Shown in pieces: positions 24,333 through 36,298 of a stretch of 64,000 nt of DNA. Where the stretch lies: positions 3,227,296-3,291,295 of the forward strand of contig OX637292.1 in NCBI GenBank assembly GCA_951799445.1. Reading direction: 5' to 3'. Source of the stretch: Pseudisothecium myosuroides. Lineage: Eukaryota > Streptophyta > Bryopsida > Hypnales > Lembophyllaceae. Position 1 is the stretch's first letter. Every line of letters starts with the position of its first letter. The notes beneath the pieces were generated by a model. That model saw nothing but the letters and a program-made list of their open reading frames with translations, was not told the origin of the DNA and ran no database searches. Made by a program: the position numbers and the translations under genes.

Positions 24333-25496
24333 TTCGAGTGACAACCTAGGCACATCTATATTAGTTCAACTTTCAAAAATTGACGTTAATTTTTGGAAAT
24401 TGTAGAGGGTGTGGATCTCTCTACTTCAGCAATTGGGTGTTCTTCCTCAAATTTTTTAGCATTTTGAATGGTTTTGTTAAATCTGAAGTACGGAGTGTAT
24501 GGTTTGGGTTTTTTATTTACTTTTTGGAGTTGCTTAAGGATTTTGAGTGTAGTATGGTGAGAATTTTGTGTGGCATGGAAGAAAGAGAAAAAGAGAGAGA
24601 GTGGATTAAGTTTTAAATGTCAAAAAATTCTCTTGATTCTTTTTAGACTGTAAATTGGAGTCATTGCATGTGATCTTGTTCTTCTCTCTCAATCTAGTAG
24701 CTCTTGTTTCCTAACATTCTTGCATTCAATTTCTTTGAAAATGCGTTTATAAGATGACATTTGGCATGAATTTGTTCTTGAAGAGTTTAGTGACATTAAA
24801 AAAGAATTTTTCAATTTACATTTGGAATTTTTTTGTTGTGTTTTCAATTGTCGTGCAAGCTCTTTGCGATAGCTTACTCCATGGACATTACCTTCCACAT
24901 CCTAACTGAGACATCAATTTACATTGTCTTCGTCATTATGACACTCATACAAAACTGCATCCACAAAAGGAGATTCATACCATTCCCCAAAGTCGGTATT
25001 GCCAATTATGCTTTCAAGGCTCCAATATCCATGTAAAAATTACCATCGCTAAAGTCTCTAAGGTTGGAAATAGGGCCAAAACTACATCCACGAAACTGCA
25101 TCCCAAAACCTTCAATCATACATTATTAGTAGCATGGAGAAAAAAAAAGCCCTAGTTATTCTACAATGTATTGTATTTCATAACGTTTCATACTTTGAAT
25201 TATGAAAGTACTCCAAATTACAAAAGAAGTTTCATTTACAAGGTTTTGAATTGTTGATTGAAAAGAGATGGCATCATCTACTTCTTTCAAGGATCTTTTC
25301 TTCACATTTTTAGAATTCACTCTCGAGGCATGCATCTACTTTGTCACCCATTACTTAACCTATACAAAATAATCGTCAAGAATTGCACCCTAGATATATT
25401 AAAAACACCTATTGAACAAAACTTACATATTATATATGAACAATGAAGTTGTCTTGTAAGGATCCAAAATAAACATTTGAATATGGTTTTCATTAT
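24333..25496. other. AT-rich intergenic, nothing recognised
   Basis: No supported gene or bounded repeat was seen. Confidence 0.45.
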
Positions 25497-25727
25497 TCAA
25501 CCCTTGAAGGATGGACTGGTGACCATAGAAATCATCCATTTTGGTATTGTGTGACATCATCTACTTTAAAAAAAATCAAAAGTACTCATTGGAGGTCAAA
25601 CTATTGTGCAAGATTTCCCCTTTGAGCACAAAATTCTAAGGATGAATAGTTGCACTTTTGTCCTACATGGAGAGATTCTTTGCCATTCATTGGCCAAAAA
25701 ACAGCCGCAACGTTGTTTAAGGGTTAA
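25497..25727. mobile_element. TTAA-flanked MITE, ~230-bp class, copy 2
   Basis: It is homologous along its length to 5372-5601. The right boundary is AAGGGTTAA. The left boundary TCAACCC appears to be TTAA with one substitution. The shared internal blocks AAAAGTACTCATTGGA and AAGGATGAATAGTTG identify the family. Confidence 0.75.
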
Positions 25728-26437
25728 ATAACTCAAGTCTAAAAGTTTATCCACCCAATTACACTTCTACTTAAAAATCAACATCACCCTCCACACTAAA
25801 TGCAATTGATCGCATCAATTTCTATAACACAACTAACCAACTTAACACATACCTCCCAACTGCTGGAATGCCCCCCAATATAAAGATTACTATAACCCTA
25901 TCCTGGGTCAGAAACAAGGCCAGAAACAGGGTCAGAATTCAGAAACAAGGCGATCACGGCAGTGTCTTGAAAAACTCGTCAAGAGAAGTAAGACTTTGGC
26001 GGCTAAGTTAGTGTTTTTAACGCTGCTATTAACTTACAGCCACTCACCAATGCCCACAGGACTACTAGGAATGTACTCAGTTTTCAACACAGCCAGAGGA
26101 AAATAGAACGCCAGATCAATAATGATTTAAGCTCAAGTCTTAAAGAAGACCAGCAAAAGAATGTTACATTGCTGTTGCAAAATTGCACACATTCATAGGC
26201 AGTGGACAATACTAAGTTAGCAGTCGTCTAACAGTAGGGCAACTCTCTTCGTTGCATTTGATCCTTAAGTAAAACAATCCGTATGAATGCAATCCGCAGC
26301 ACTGCTGATCAGGAAAATTGAGAGGCCGAAACCTTGTGCCCAGTCTAGTAGGGGTACTCTCAACACTGCGTTTATCATACATTGAATATGATAACAACTG
26401 GTACAGTATCTCCCGCTTATATGGCAAGACAGGTATC
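25728..26437 (-). other. 3' flank of the GT14 gene
   Basis: The sequence downstream of the GT14 stop probably includes its 3' UTR. I can place neither a poly(A) site nor another gene. Confidence 0.4.
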
Positions 26438-28660
26438 TTACACAGAGATACATTGCTCAGAGCGAAATTTTGGTTTAGCCAATAGTCGCTCGATCAAACC
26501 TTGCAACCTTTGAGCACCAGGACCCGGTCTGAGGAGACTGGTGTCCCCTCTCCTTGCACACGGGTCCTCGCCAACACCACCACCTGTAATAAAATTCAGC
26601 AATACATTACTCTCAATTACAGAAGACCTTGAGCTCGAAACAACTGAATGCTGTTGACCTCTCTTCAACACGACGGATAAGGAATCATCAGATTTGTTTG
26701 TAGAGTGAAGGAAAAAGTAAGGAGACGACATTTTCTGGGCACCTCAAAAGCATGCATTCTAATAGTCGCAGAATCGTACATGGATACGAGGATACGCAAG
26801 AAACAACAAGTTTGATTCATACCTATACACCAACCTCCTGGAGTTAACCTCCCGGGAGCTCGCCCTAGCAGTTGCTTATCAATAAATGCCAGTACAGGAT
26901 CCTCTCTCTCAAACTTTCGAGCAAAGGGAGCTCCACTTTTGGACATGTTCTGAAAATCCTTGAGGGTAAGGGACAGGGGATGTTGCTTTGGGGGATTATC
27001 CCACGCAATGTAGTGGAGATCATGGTTTACAGTAGTATTCTTGAATTCCTGGCTGTTGCAAATTACGGTGTGGAAATAACCCTCTGGAGACGATACAAAA
27101 TTGGTATAGTACATGAGCAACACTCGAGGCAGATTGTCCCAACCCATAATCGTATACTCCATGAACGACCTTGAAAGAACCGTCCATGCAGATCCTGCAA
27201 TTATAAAGAAAGAGCTTCAGGACCACGCAAAAACAGACTAGAAACAGCTGGTATGAAAGAAAAACTCTTGAGTGTGCATGCGTGTGCAACTTTAGATCTT
27301 GAGGAACTATACCAAATTATGCAATAGCTTACTTATAATACAAGCGTCGTATTTCATGAAAAGAGGTCTGGCAAAGACGAAACTCGTTCTTAGTCGAACA
27401 GCATGGAGAAGAGGACGACTTAAACAGACCCAAACTATGCAATGCACTTGGCTAATGTACGCTAAAGCCAATAATTGCAACCTCACCTGTAAACAATCGA
27501 TACGCTGTCGGGACTGCTCGCTTTTGAGTTGCCCAGAAAATGTCGGTTTTTCTGTTCATGTACAACCCTGGGTCGATAATAATAGGCTTTGCCCTTTGGA
27601 ACCTGCATGAGACAGGCGACAAAAATCATAATTAACCACAGGATTTAAAGAGCAGGGAAGACCCTTACAAACTCAAGGATTTCTACACGTGCCCACACAC
27701 CATTTTATACACAGAATCAATGACGATCAAATCTATACAAAAAAGATGCTTGATGGCAAGTCAGTGCAGGAATACGATGTACTTACTCTTTCCATCCAAT
27801 ATCGCTGGTGTGCTCAATGAAGTTCAGGTCACGAGGTAAAAATGAAAATACGTGTAGAATATCTGAAATTTCAAAGCCATGTGTTACCACTAGTCAAAAT
27901 GTGCACCTGAAAGATCAGGTTCTTAGCGAGCTAACATTAGTCGTTAATAATGACACGAGTTTCATTCCCTGCAACCAAAAATTCATATAGAAATCTACCA
28001 AAGATTTATATAGAAACTGAAATGTTTGACACGACAATTGGATCAGAAACGGATGAAGGCTGGCATGATTCAACACAAAAGGAATGCTGTAGAACCTGCT
28101 CATACATTTATGCAAAGAATGAATTACTTACCGTCTTGGGTAGCCAACGGGTAATCTGAAGCGCTCAAATTGATGAACCAGTCCCAGTCCTTGAATTTTT
28201 TCAGGAGTATTGCAGCACCATGGAGAGTTGTGGCAACCATTGTAGGGCCCCGGTACGTCACTAAGTTAGCTTTCCCTATCATAATTACATTTCCAACCTC
28301 TTGAAAAACAGGATTGTAGCGCACATATCTGGCTAACTCGACTCTTTCCTTTGGAGGAGCCTCAAGATCCAAGTGTAGTACATAGTAATTTCGCGGGTGG
28401 TAAATTGCTTGTAACGTCCTCCGAATTCGCATCCCATCGGCTTTGTTCCCAGAGATTAGATAAGCAAGTCGCGGAGGGGCAGGTAGACTCACAGAAGGTT
28501 GCTCAACTAGATTATCCTCCACGAACATCGATTTCTCCTCCTTTTGTAGAAACTTAAAATATGAGCTTGTCGAAGGCTTAAGACTGAATGCGGCGATTAG
28601 AAATAATAGGAGCGATGTAGTTAAGCTGGCGAACAGGGGTAACCGCCACTTCCTCTCCAT
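26438..28660 (-). CDS. GlcAT14-like: Beta-glucuronosyltransferase-like GT14 (Branch domain) protein, 5 exons
   Basis: Exons in coding order: 28660-28132, 27862-27787, 27602-27487, 27194-26823 and 26583-26438. All are GT-AG and in phase, and the product is 412 aa. An N-terminal hydrophobic anchor (LPLFASLTTSLLLFLIAAF) marks a type II Golgi protein. The Branch domain follows, with ATYHPRN-like AIYHPRNYYVLHLDLEAP, ANLVTYRGPTMVATTLHGAA, DWDWFINLSASDYPL, LNFIEHTSDIGWK, GWDNLPRVLLMYYTNFVSSP, VNHDLHYIAWD, LTPGGWC and the C-terminal LRPGPGAQRLQGLIERLL. In plants this family adds glucuronic acid to arabinogalactan-protein galactans. That activity is inferred from homology. The start at 28660 (MERKWR) matches the family better than the in-frame ATG at 28687, which would add nine residues. 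A tandem repeat lies about 1 kb upstream. Confidence 0.93.
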
Positions 28661-29630
28661 CGCTGAAAATCCAAAGGAAGTATACATAATGTCGACGCCG
28701 AAGAAGCCTCAAGCGAATTCTAAAATGCTTGGAACCAATTACCAATCCTACTCCAGATTCAACAACGCTCAAACTCGGAAGCCTACAGACTATCGATAGT
28801 CGACGAATAACCCGCACAATTTCACAAAGTCGCAAAGATGGACATGCTGACGAAACATTTTATTGCTGATACATAGGACCCCCAGCAAAATAATCATCAT
28901 CACCACGTGCCGGAATCTGCTCAAGACAAGAACGCAAGCATCTGATTCCCAGTCGAGGACGCGATCCAAAAATATTAGGGTTTATCAGCTCCCCAATTCA
29001 CCCCCCTGTCCGCAAAAACAACGAGATGTACACACGATCTCACACAACTCACAACTCGCAACCAGATCTTAACCCCCGCCGCGCCTCAGACCCCACACCA
29101 TAAAATCGCCACACCTTCTGCACAAGACACGCATCCACGGCTAAAACCGCGCATTAACGACGCCAGCGTTGGAAGTCGCCAATGCAACGAAGTTCCCTTG
29201 CAGTTGCAAGACGAACTTGCTTCGCCTTCGCTTTTGGCGTCGTTAATAAACTTGCAGAAACCCTCGGAGCTTGAAGGCAAAACCAAACCTCACGAGATCG
29301 AAGAAACTCGAGCAGCGCCCGAACGCCAACAGCAAAATGCACAACCTCCAGGGATGTTCACAAAGACAACCAAAAACACGAAAATCTCCGCCGTCTCGCG
29401 AAATCCTGGGGCGGTTCGCAACCCGTTGGATCGGCGATCGGGATGCGCCTCACAAATGCAATGCAGCGAATGCGTGACCGCAAAAAAAATGCAAAAAAAT
29501 CCGAAAGAGATCTCCACCGAATTCCCCGAGGACGCGGGGCGGAAGCAACAGACACTTCACTCTAAGTTATGTCACCAGTCTTCTCAAAGCTTGTCTGCCA
29601 CTACGAACCCGACATTTGCGTAATACCCCT
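28661..29630 (-). promoter_or_regulatory. GC-elevated leader/promoter region of the GT14 gene
   Basis: This is about 1 kb of higher-GC sequence 5' of the GT14 start, bounded by the tandem repeat at 29640. Long open frames exist on both strands (for example 29198-29623 plus), but they overlap, lack known domains and have the look of GC-driven chance frames. A long 5' UTR or promoter is most likely. Confidence 0.4.
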
Positions 29631-29639
29631 TTATTCAGA

Positions 29640-30080
29640 ACATTTCGTAGATCTCTAGTGCACCGAATAAAACGTAAATTTACGAACGTTTCGTAGATCT
29701 CTCGTGCACCGAATAAAACGTAAATTTACGAACGTTTCGTAGATCTCTCGTGCACCGAATAAAACGTAAATTTCCAAACGTTTCGTAGATCTCGCCTGCA
29801 TTGGGTTAAAAGTCGTTTCTGAAGATTTCGTAGATCTCTCTTGCGGTAGGTCAAAAGTCGTTTTCAAGCATTTCGTAGATCTATCTTGCAGTTTATGAAA
29901 AGTCGTTTTTAAAGATTTCGTGATTCTCTCCTGTATTAGGGGAAACTTCGATTTTTGAAGATTTTAGAGATCTACCTTATTTGGTCATCAGTGGTTTTCG
30001 GTCCAAAGTACCCCTTTTACTTTAAAGGTTTTGTAGCTATTTCTTCAAAGTGAGCTCATTCAAGATTTCGTAGATCTACT
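29640..30080. repeat. Degenerate 45-46-bp tandem repeat, core TTTCGTAGATCTCTC
   Basis: The core TTTCGTAGATCT recurs with its C at 29646, 29692, 29738, 29784, 29829, 29874 and 29919, spacing 46, 46, 46, 45, 45 and 45. Decayed copies follow near 29964 and 30068. The first units share GTGCACCGAATAAAACGT; later ones diverge outside the core. It lies about 1 kb 5' of the GT14 start codon. Confidence 0.9.
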
Positions 30081-30373
30081 AAAGAAGGGGCTTTGGATCT
30101 ACACTAATTTGTGAGAAGCTACTTCCGTTTTGACTTTTGATGTAACAAACCCAAACCCAATTTAATATTCTTTCCGATTTTTCCATAAATTATGGACTTG
30201 GTATTTATATATATTTTTTAAGAGAAATAGAATCTTGTGGTGTCTGGTTTGACTTGCTAAGTTTGAGATTCTGGTGAACCTGGTTGATGCCACGTCACTT
30301 GTGGGTGGAATGTGGGTTATGAGGAACAGGGAAAGTGTGGCGCTGCTCCGTTTGCATTGAGCTGCCGGGTTCC

Positions 30374-30712
30374 ATTTGGTGCACCATAAATTGCCCATTT
30401 AAGAGCTGTTACTGAATTATGGGGGAGGGGAAACTTCTTGAAATATTTTCCAGTAAATTTTCCTTGAAAGACAAGTGGAATTGACATCTAACTCAAGTCA
30501 TTTCATATTCTTTGGAGCTGTGTGGAATTAGTTGTGAAATTTTGAAGTTGAAATGGTATAGGGCTCTAAAATTGCCCACCTCCTCAAATGTACAGTGTTT
30601 GTACATTGCTGAAGGTTATGAAAAAGCAACATGTACAAATAGTGTACATTTGAGGAGGTGGGTGATTTTAGAGCCTGTGTGCTTTTAGAATGTTCTATCT
30701 TAGACTGATTTT
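30374..30712. mobile_element. Inverted copy of the 9228-9544 element family
   Basis: It is homologous in reverse orientation to 9228-9544. Shared blocks include CAGTAAATTTTCCTTGAAAG and CCACCTCCTCAAATG, followed by the inverted GTACATTTGAGGAGGTGG. The termini are degraded, so the boundaries are approximate. Confidence 0.65.
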
Positions 30713-33700
30713 TCCTTGTTAGTGTAAGCGAGCATCTCCACCGGGGTACAGAATAATGGTGCAGCAAGAGCTTTGTTGCGGTTGGACTTTCGGGAGAATT
30801 CCACCAGTTGGGTAGATTAGGTTCTCTAGGGACCGGCCTCTTCAAACTTTGCTCGCCACATTTCAAGTTGCAGGGCCACACTCGTTTGATCTATTTACAA
30901 TTTTAAAGCCCTCATCTTTTTTTATAGAGACAGAACAATTTGTTCTTGAAAAATCCAACATTAACAATGCGCAAGTGGGCGACCACAAGAACCGTCTAAC
31001 CCAGATTTTTAAGCCTTGGCCTTAGGTCTCGAGTTCAACTCTTGAACATGGGACTTTTGTGCTGTCAACCTGTAGGGGACTTGGTTGTAGGAGTCATGCA
31101 CTAAGGAGAATTTTCTATATTCATTACGTGACTCCTTGGTCAAGATGCTCTAAGATTCTAATTTACCAAAGTCATGCTTAGTATTATTTTAAATTAGTGC
31201 AAGATAAAATTTTATAAAATTTGTATAAACTTCCACATTAAACAAAGGGCAATTATCTTCACTTATGTGACACTTCTTTATTCTTTTGTGGATTCATTAA
31301 CTACTATTTGAATATCAAAACCTCTCTCTTTACTATATACGAGTGGTAAAATCTATTTACACAACACAATAACTAACACTTATATTCCAACTAATGAGTT
31401 TAAAGATCCCCTTCTTGAACTCAGAGATTGTATTAAAGTAGCAAGCTAGCAGTCAAGTGCATCACCACACTAAGCAAACTTAATGACAAATTTTTTACTC
31501 AGCCTTTGGTACCATGAAAGTCTCCTCAAACTTGGAATTGTCCAGGTATTTCAAGAAGAAAAAAAGTCTCTTCAAACTCATTGAATCCCACATTTGCTCA
31601 CTTTCATTGGCTCACCTAGAGCCTTTTGACTAGATCACACCAAACTCATATTTGTAATGGTTAGAATTAACTATGCTATTCACGCTCAGTGATTATTTCA
31701 TTGGAGGGTCATTGCAGTCTTGAAAAAGTCACATGCATGTAAATCTTGTATACATTTGTATCCGAGGGATATTTTATGGCACCCTATAATAATATCCTAA
31801 AAATAGATTCATTTTGGTAAATTTTTAGACTATTTCAATTATATATTCTTGCATGATTTTGTAGACCCTGTATTACTTCTAAGAAAAAATAATTTGTAGA
31901 TTCAAAGAATTTTAAAAATACAATAGTCAACTCAAATTTTTACACTTAATTTGCTTTCAATAGAATAATTTTTTATATTTTACAACAGTAAGTCTTTCAC
32001 CTTTTTGTAGAATTTTTTTTTTTAATGTAATTGTAGCTTGCATATGTTTAAATGATTGTCTCAAGTTGTTTATCATCATCATCTAAGGTTTCTCTTTATA
32101 TGTAATAAAGTATTAAAGAACTTGAAATGTGTATACGGGGAGAAAATATTTTTTGAACAATTATTTTTTTCCCTCTCACTTCATCGTAATAACTACCTGA
32201 AGACTTTTAAGAGGTTTGCTCAAATCTTAATTGAAAAGTTTGAATACATATTTTGATCAATGAAGGTAGATCAAGTGCCTTGTAATTGTCATTATCCACT
32301 TAACCTTAATTTCTTTTTAATTAATCAAAATACAAGTGTAGTAGATTAATGACTAATTTTCAATAACTAAAAAAGATTATAACTCTTCTTTCCACCTTAT
32401 AAGCAACGTTCATTTGTCATAAGGGCTATTGCCATGTTGAATACATGAAAACCTTTGTTCTCATCTTTGTGTTAAGCCATCCTATTTCTTTGACTTTTGT
32501 ACCGTTGATTTAGAATAGCACATGTGATTTAGAAATAGTATTTCTTCCACCAATGTGCATTTCAAATGCTAATGTATCTGATCCTTAGACAATGTTTCAA
32601 AATTGTTCATTCATTAAGTTGCTACAATATTGAATGAGGGCATTAAGTTGCATAAGGTATTATTGAACAAATCAACTACTTTGGAAAATTCCAAGTGCAT
32701 TAATTGTTGGTTCATGACTCTCTTGTATGATGATTTTGGGCTCGTGTAATGGTTGATGTTTGTAAGTCAAAGTTAATTTAGTTAGTGTTTTGAGCTAGTG
32801 TAAACGGCTTTAATTTACAATTGGATTTTAGAATGATTAATGTGCAACATTGTTCTTTTGAATATTTAAATGTCTTCCTATTGCACACATTTTTTCCACA
32901 CTTCACAAAAGTTTGCTTTTCTTATTTGCAAAAATCCCGAAATTGTTATTTTTGAAGCTATATTTTTTTTTACTAATTTTTGAATAAGAAATAGGATAAG
33001 AGAGGGGTACGAAGAACACCATGTCAAGATTGATGTTGAGTTTAGCAAAATTTTAGTAAAAGAAGAATGTGTTCTACTTGGTGAAGCCCACATTAATTTC
33101 ATAAAGTGCTTCAAGTTCATGTGTCATCCAATTAACTTCTCATTCCTCAAAAAAACAAAGTTTTAATTATTCTAAAACAAACAAGTCTTATAACTAATTT
33201 GACAAGATTGAGGTAAATAATATGTTTATACAAAGATATAAAAAAAATACACAAAAAGTCCAAAATATATGTGGAAGTTCACAAGTAAATAGACCAATGT
33301 TCATGATATTTTTTGAGTTTTACTGGCTGCTATTTTCCTCCAATTTCCATATTGAACCCGGTTTTAGAAATACAACATCCGTTTTATTTTCTATTTTTTT
33401 ATTTGAAATAGAAATTTAATAGATTTTTCCAACCATTTTTTTTTTTTCCAAAATTCCACCTGCTAACAACAAACTAACCGGCAATTCGCCCCCAACATTG
33501 GAATAGACCGCGTCCCATTCAAAGAAGAAAGAAAAGAAAAGAGTCATTCATTAGAGTAGAGGGAGGGTAGGGCCCTTCCCACCAACTTATAATTCAGTCT
33601 CCACCAAACCCCATTATTGCAATGACCAGCGCTCACACAAATCATACACTCAGACAGGCCCAAGGTTGCTATCACCACCTCGGGGTCATGAATCCCCCTC

Positions 33701-33834
33701 CAGCATGTACAGCTGTGGTAGATCTTGCTGCCTCTACCTGTCCTGACATTCTCAATCGTGTACAGTTGTAACACGGCTTCTTGCTCTTGAATCCAGGCAT
33801 GCAACAATTCAACAATTCTTTTGGTATTGCAGCG
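30713..33834. other. AT-rich intergenic, no gene recognised
   Basis: This is a 3.1-kb stretch without a supported gene. A box-B-like GTTCAACTC at about 31033 was considered and not called a tRNA or SINE. Confidence 0.45.
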
Positions 33835-33909
33835 TTGTTTTTTGTTTTTTTTGAAACATGGACAATTTCCATTGCATGGGGGAAACAGTACAGCACACCA
33901 GAGGTCAAA
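33835..33909 (-). mobile_element. 5'-truncated L1-type LINE tail, 75 bp
   Basis: The 10-bp target duplication TATTGCAGCG lies at 33825-33834 and 33910-33919. On the minus strand the insert reads CAATGGAAATTGTCCATG, then TTTC and an A/C-rich tail. It is homologous to 13389-13516, from CCTCTGGT through the hairpin to the tail. Confidence 0.85.
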
Positions 33910-34442
33910 TATTGCAGCGCTTTTCATGAAACAAAACAAAGTAAGGTATTAACGTAGTTTGCTCTTAAAGCAACCACTTAAGCCTACCTAACTCGTTGTT
34001 GACAATAACACATATTTCAAGTAACATGTCACGCATTTCTAGATAGGAGTCGCATTTAGAACACAGTCGCTTTCAGAGCAGACTACTGTAGGTCATTGTT
34101 GAAATGAAGTAAGTATTGTATGTTGTGGCCCTTTTCTGTTAAGTTAAGGTGGTATGCTCTCAAAGCAACCACTGAAGCCTACCTAACTCATCATTGATAG
34201 TGATATTAGATATTTCAAGCAACATGTCACTCTTTCCTAAATAGGAGTCCCATCTAGGACACAGTCACTTTTAGAACAGCCTACCTTAGTGCAGGGAAAT
34301 TCTCAGTTGCTCGGTTGGTGAAGCCCTGAATTCTTTCTCTGGAAAGAGTTCACAGTGATATTGATTTGTAAATTATGAAGAGGCCTCCTGGAATTGGAAC
34401 CTCAGCAGATCCCATCTCTTGGGGGAAACATCCTTGCGCTAG

Positions 34443-34510
34443 CACTACAAGAAATGGTTGTTTTTTTAACACTCATTTGACACTATTCTTGACACTGTCG
34501 AAGTGTTGAA
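34443..34510 (+). mobile_element. Isolated CACTA terminus
   Basis: CACTACAAGAAATGG is the canonical plant CACTA start and is followed by TTGACAC subterminal repeats. No matching inverted end was found downstream, so this is a truncated remnant. Confidence 0.5.
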
Positions 34511-34732
34511 AGAGTCAATAACCGAAAACAACCGCCAACCTGTGTTTGGTAGAGTAGATATGCTTTATTTGGTGGTGCAGATATATAAGTTTATACAGAG
34601 AGAGAGAGCCTCCAGTTTGCTGGCGAAGCTTTTATTTGCACTGAGACACTAACTTACAGACTGCTGGCAACCGATCTCATAACTCTTATTTTCCTATGTC
34701 ACCCATCTTTCACCCATCTTTAGAGATCACTA

Positions 34733-34980
34733 ACTTAGTGTGCCTTGTGCCGTTGCCACTGACAAAACAAAAGTAAAAGTAATTTTCTAATTTTTTGATT
34801 CATAAAAACTTTGAAATTCAATAACTTTTTCACCATGAGTCCAAACGCCACAAAACCAAGTCTGTGCACCCCTCCTCGCCAAGGGCTTTCCAACGGGACC
34901 AAGCATGCCACCGGAGGATGCACGGTCGGGGAGATCTCAACGTAACAAACAAACAAACAAACAAACAAATTTAAGGTATG
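34733..34980 (-). repeat. Dispersed ~240-bp repeat with Helitron-like end
   Basis: The minus strand reads from CATACCTTAAATTTGTTTG through GTTACGTTGAGATCTCC and CCCTTGGCGAGGAGGGGTGC to GGCAACGGCACAAGGCACAC, then TAAGT. It is the cleanest single copy of the family. The (TTTG)n run is at the 5' side. The open frame across it is repeat-derived. Confidence 0.7.
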
Positions 34981-35231
34981 GATTGATTGACCATCATTGG
35001 ACAAGCTCTAACCATTGAGGATATTGTGGGAGGGTTAAGGTAACTACACCTAAAATTACATAGTTAAGCTTTGTGGCATGATCAAAATGCTCTAGAAAAT
35101 GAACAACAATTTTTGTATATAGGTGAAGGATTATGAATCAAAATGCAAGTGGTTTCATAATTTTTGGATGCATTGTGAATTAGTTACAAATTTTCAAAGA
35201 TACAAGGTGTAGGCTGCTAAAATTATCATCT

Positions 35232-35941
35232 AAGGTAGAAGCACCGGTAGTTGATCGTTTAAAAAAATTTGGAGCAGATTGTGCGCAGGAAGAGGTGGTG
35301 GACATTTTTCCCATGTAAGAAGATAGGAAATATGGGGATTGCAAAATTTTTAGAGTTTTATTCCCAAAATTGAATTTACAATGAATTTTGGGAGCCTTAA
35401 AGTGCATTTCACCAATAGCCAATGTCTAGAGTCTTCCATTTCCGATCATTCACAAACTACTTTCCCTAAGAGAAACTACAACAAGGAGGGCCACACCCTT
35501 GCCACCTAATAATGGCATTCTCTCTTGAAGCTAATAATTTGGAATGGAGCCAAATATTATCAAATTTGAACCAAATAGAGGACATTTGGTGAATTTGAGC
35601 CTAGAGGTCACTTGAGCTTTAAGGAATGCCGCTCTTTTTTCTCTCTTTTTCTTTTGGTGCTTTTTGCTCTTTATCTCTTTATTTGTCCAACCTCGCAGCT
35701 TGGTTGTTTTTGTACTTTTTTTTTAATCGAGTGGGTTTCCCATTTGTTCAAAAAACAAAACAAAACAAAAACTACTTTCCCACTTACTACTTTCTTGCTC
35801 ACTATTTTGGGACATGTGTCATAACCTTATTAGTCTTAACTTTGAAAAGGACCAAAACACACACATTTGAGCCTTGGTTGGAAATACTGTACCCTACAGG
35901 TTGGGTACTAAGCATGGTTGACTATTGGTGCTTTTACCATA
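35232..35941. mobile_element. MITE with AAGGTA terminus, copy 2, interrupted by a LINE
   Basis: The left end is AAGGTAGAAGCACCGGTAGT. The right end, inverted, is ATGGTAAAAGCACCAATAGT. It is homologous to 17129-17542 except for the extra 302 bp plus target duplication at 35467-35781. Confidence 0.8.
35467..35768 (+). mobile_element. 5'-truncated LINE 3' end, 302 bp
   Basis: The 13-bp target duplication AAACTACTTTCCC lies at 35454-35466 and 35769-35781. The insert ends in CAAAAAACAAAACAAAACAA, an (AAAAC)n tail, after a T-rich and pyrimidine-rich 3' UTR. The homologous MITE at 17129-17542 has a single copy of the target and no insert. The tail sequence differs from the three short L1 tails elsewhere in the window, so it is a second LINE lineage. 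Confidence 0.88.
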
Positions 35942-36263
35942 GGTGATGCCAAAATCAATTTGATGCACATGAAGAAATGTCAAAGAGAAGAAGTTAAACC
36001 AACGGAAAGTGTACTCAAAATGGACCACTTGTGAGGTTGCCACCTCCACAATTCTATTAATAGAATTGCACACTACTCAAAATGGGCCTTAACTCCATCT
36101 TACATTTGTCCTTTACTGTGTATCATTTTGGGTATCCTCCCAGTTCATTTTCCCTTCAGAAATAGGGGTCGAGTTTGAGGAGCGGTTCATTTTAGGTGTA
36201 GTTACCTGAGAGCACATGCATCCATACTCAAGAAAAATGATCCTTAATTTATGACATAGAGGG

Positions 36264-36298
36264 CTGTGAGCCCCCAATTTGTCACTGGGGACTCACAG
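36264..36298. other. Strong hairpin followed by poly-T
   Basis: CTGTGAG-C-CCCC pairs with GGGG-A-CTCACAG, giving 11 paired bases and one mismatch with an 11-nt loop. A run of about 14 T follows. It could be part of a degraded element terminus or a small-RNA precursor. Function is unknown. Confidence 0.4.

Larger units (their letters stand above)
35039..36206. mobile_element. 1.17-kb TIR element containing nested insertions
   Basis: Perfect 18-bp inverted repeats GGTAACTACACCTAAAAT lie at 35039-35056 and 36189-36206. The nested MITE 35232-35941, which itself carries a LINE fragment, accounts for much of the interior. A perfect 20-bp palindrome CAATTCTATTAATAGAATTG lies at 36049-36068. No unambiguous target duplication was seen. 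Confidence 0.7.

Noticed and set aside
29198..29623. 141-codon plus-strand frame upstream of the GT14 gene
   Set aside because: It has Gln/Lys/Thr-rich low-information sequence, overlapping frames on both strands and no domain. It is more likely the GT14 leader/promoter.
29655..29867. Minus-strand frame with internal amino-acid repeats
   Set aside because: It is a translation of the 45-46-bp tandem array, not a protein gene.
30975..31050. SINE or tRNA-like region with a box-B-like GTTCAACTC
   Set aside because: No convincing A box at the right distance, no cloverleaf and no poly-A with target duplication.
34735..35004. 89-codon frame similar to frames at 4851 and 41755
   Set aside because: The similarity comes from the shared ~240-bp repeat. 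The frames decay between copies, as expected for non-coding repeats.
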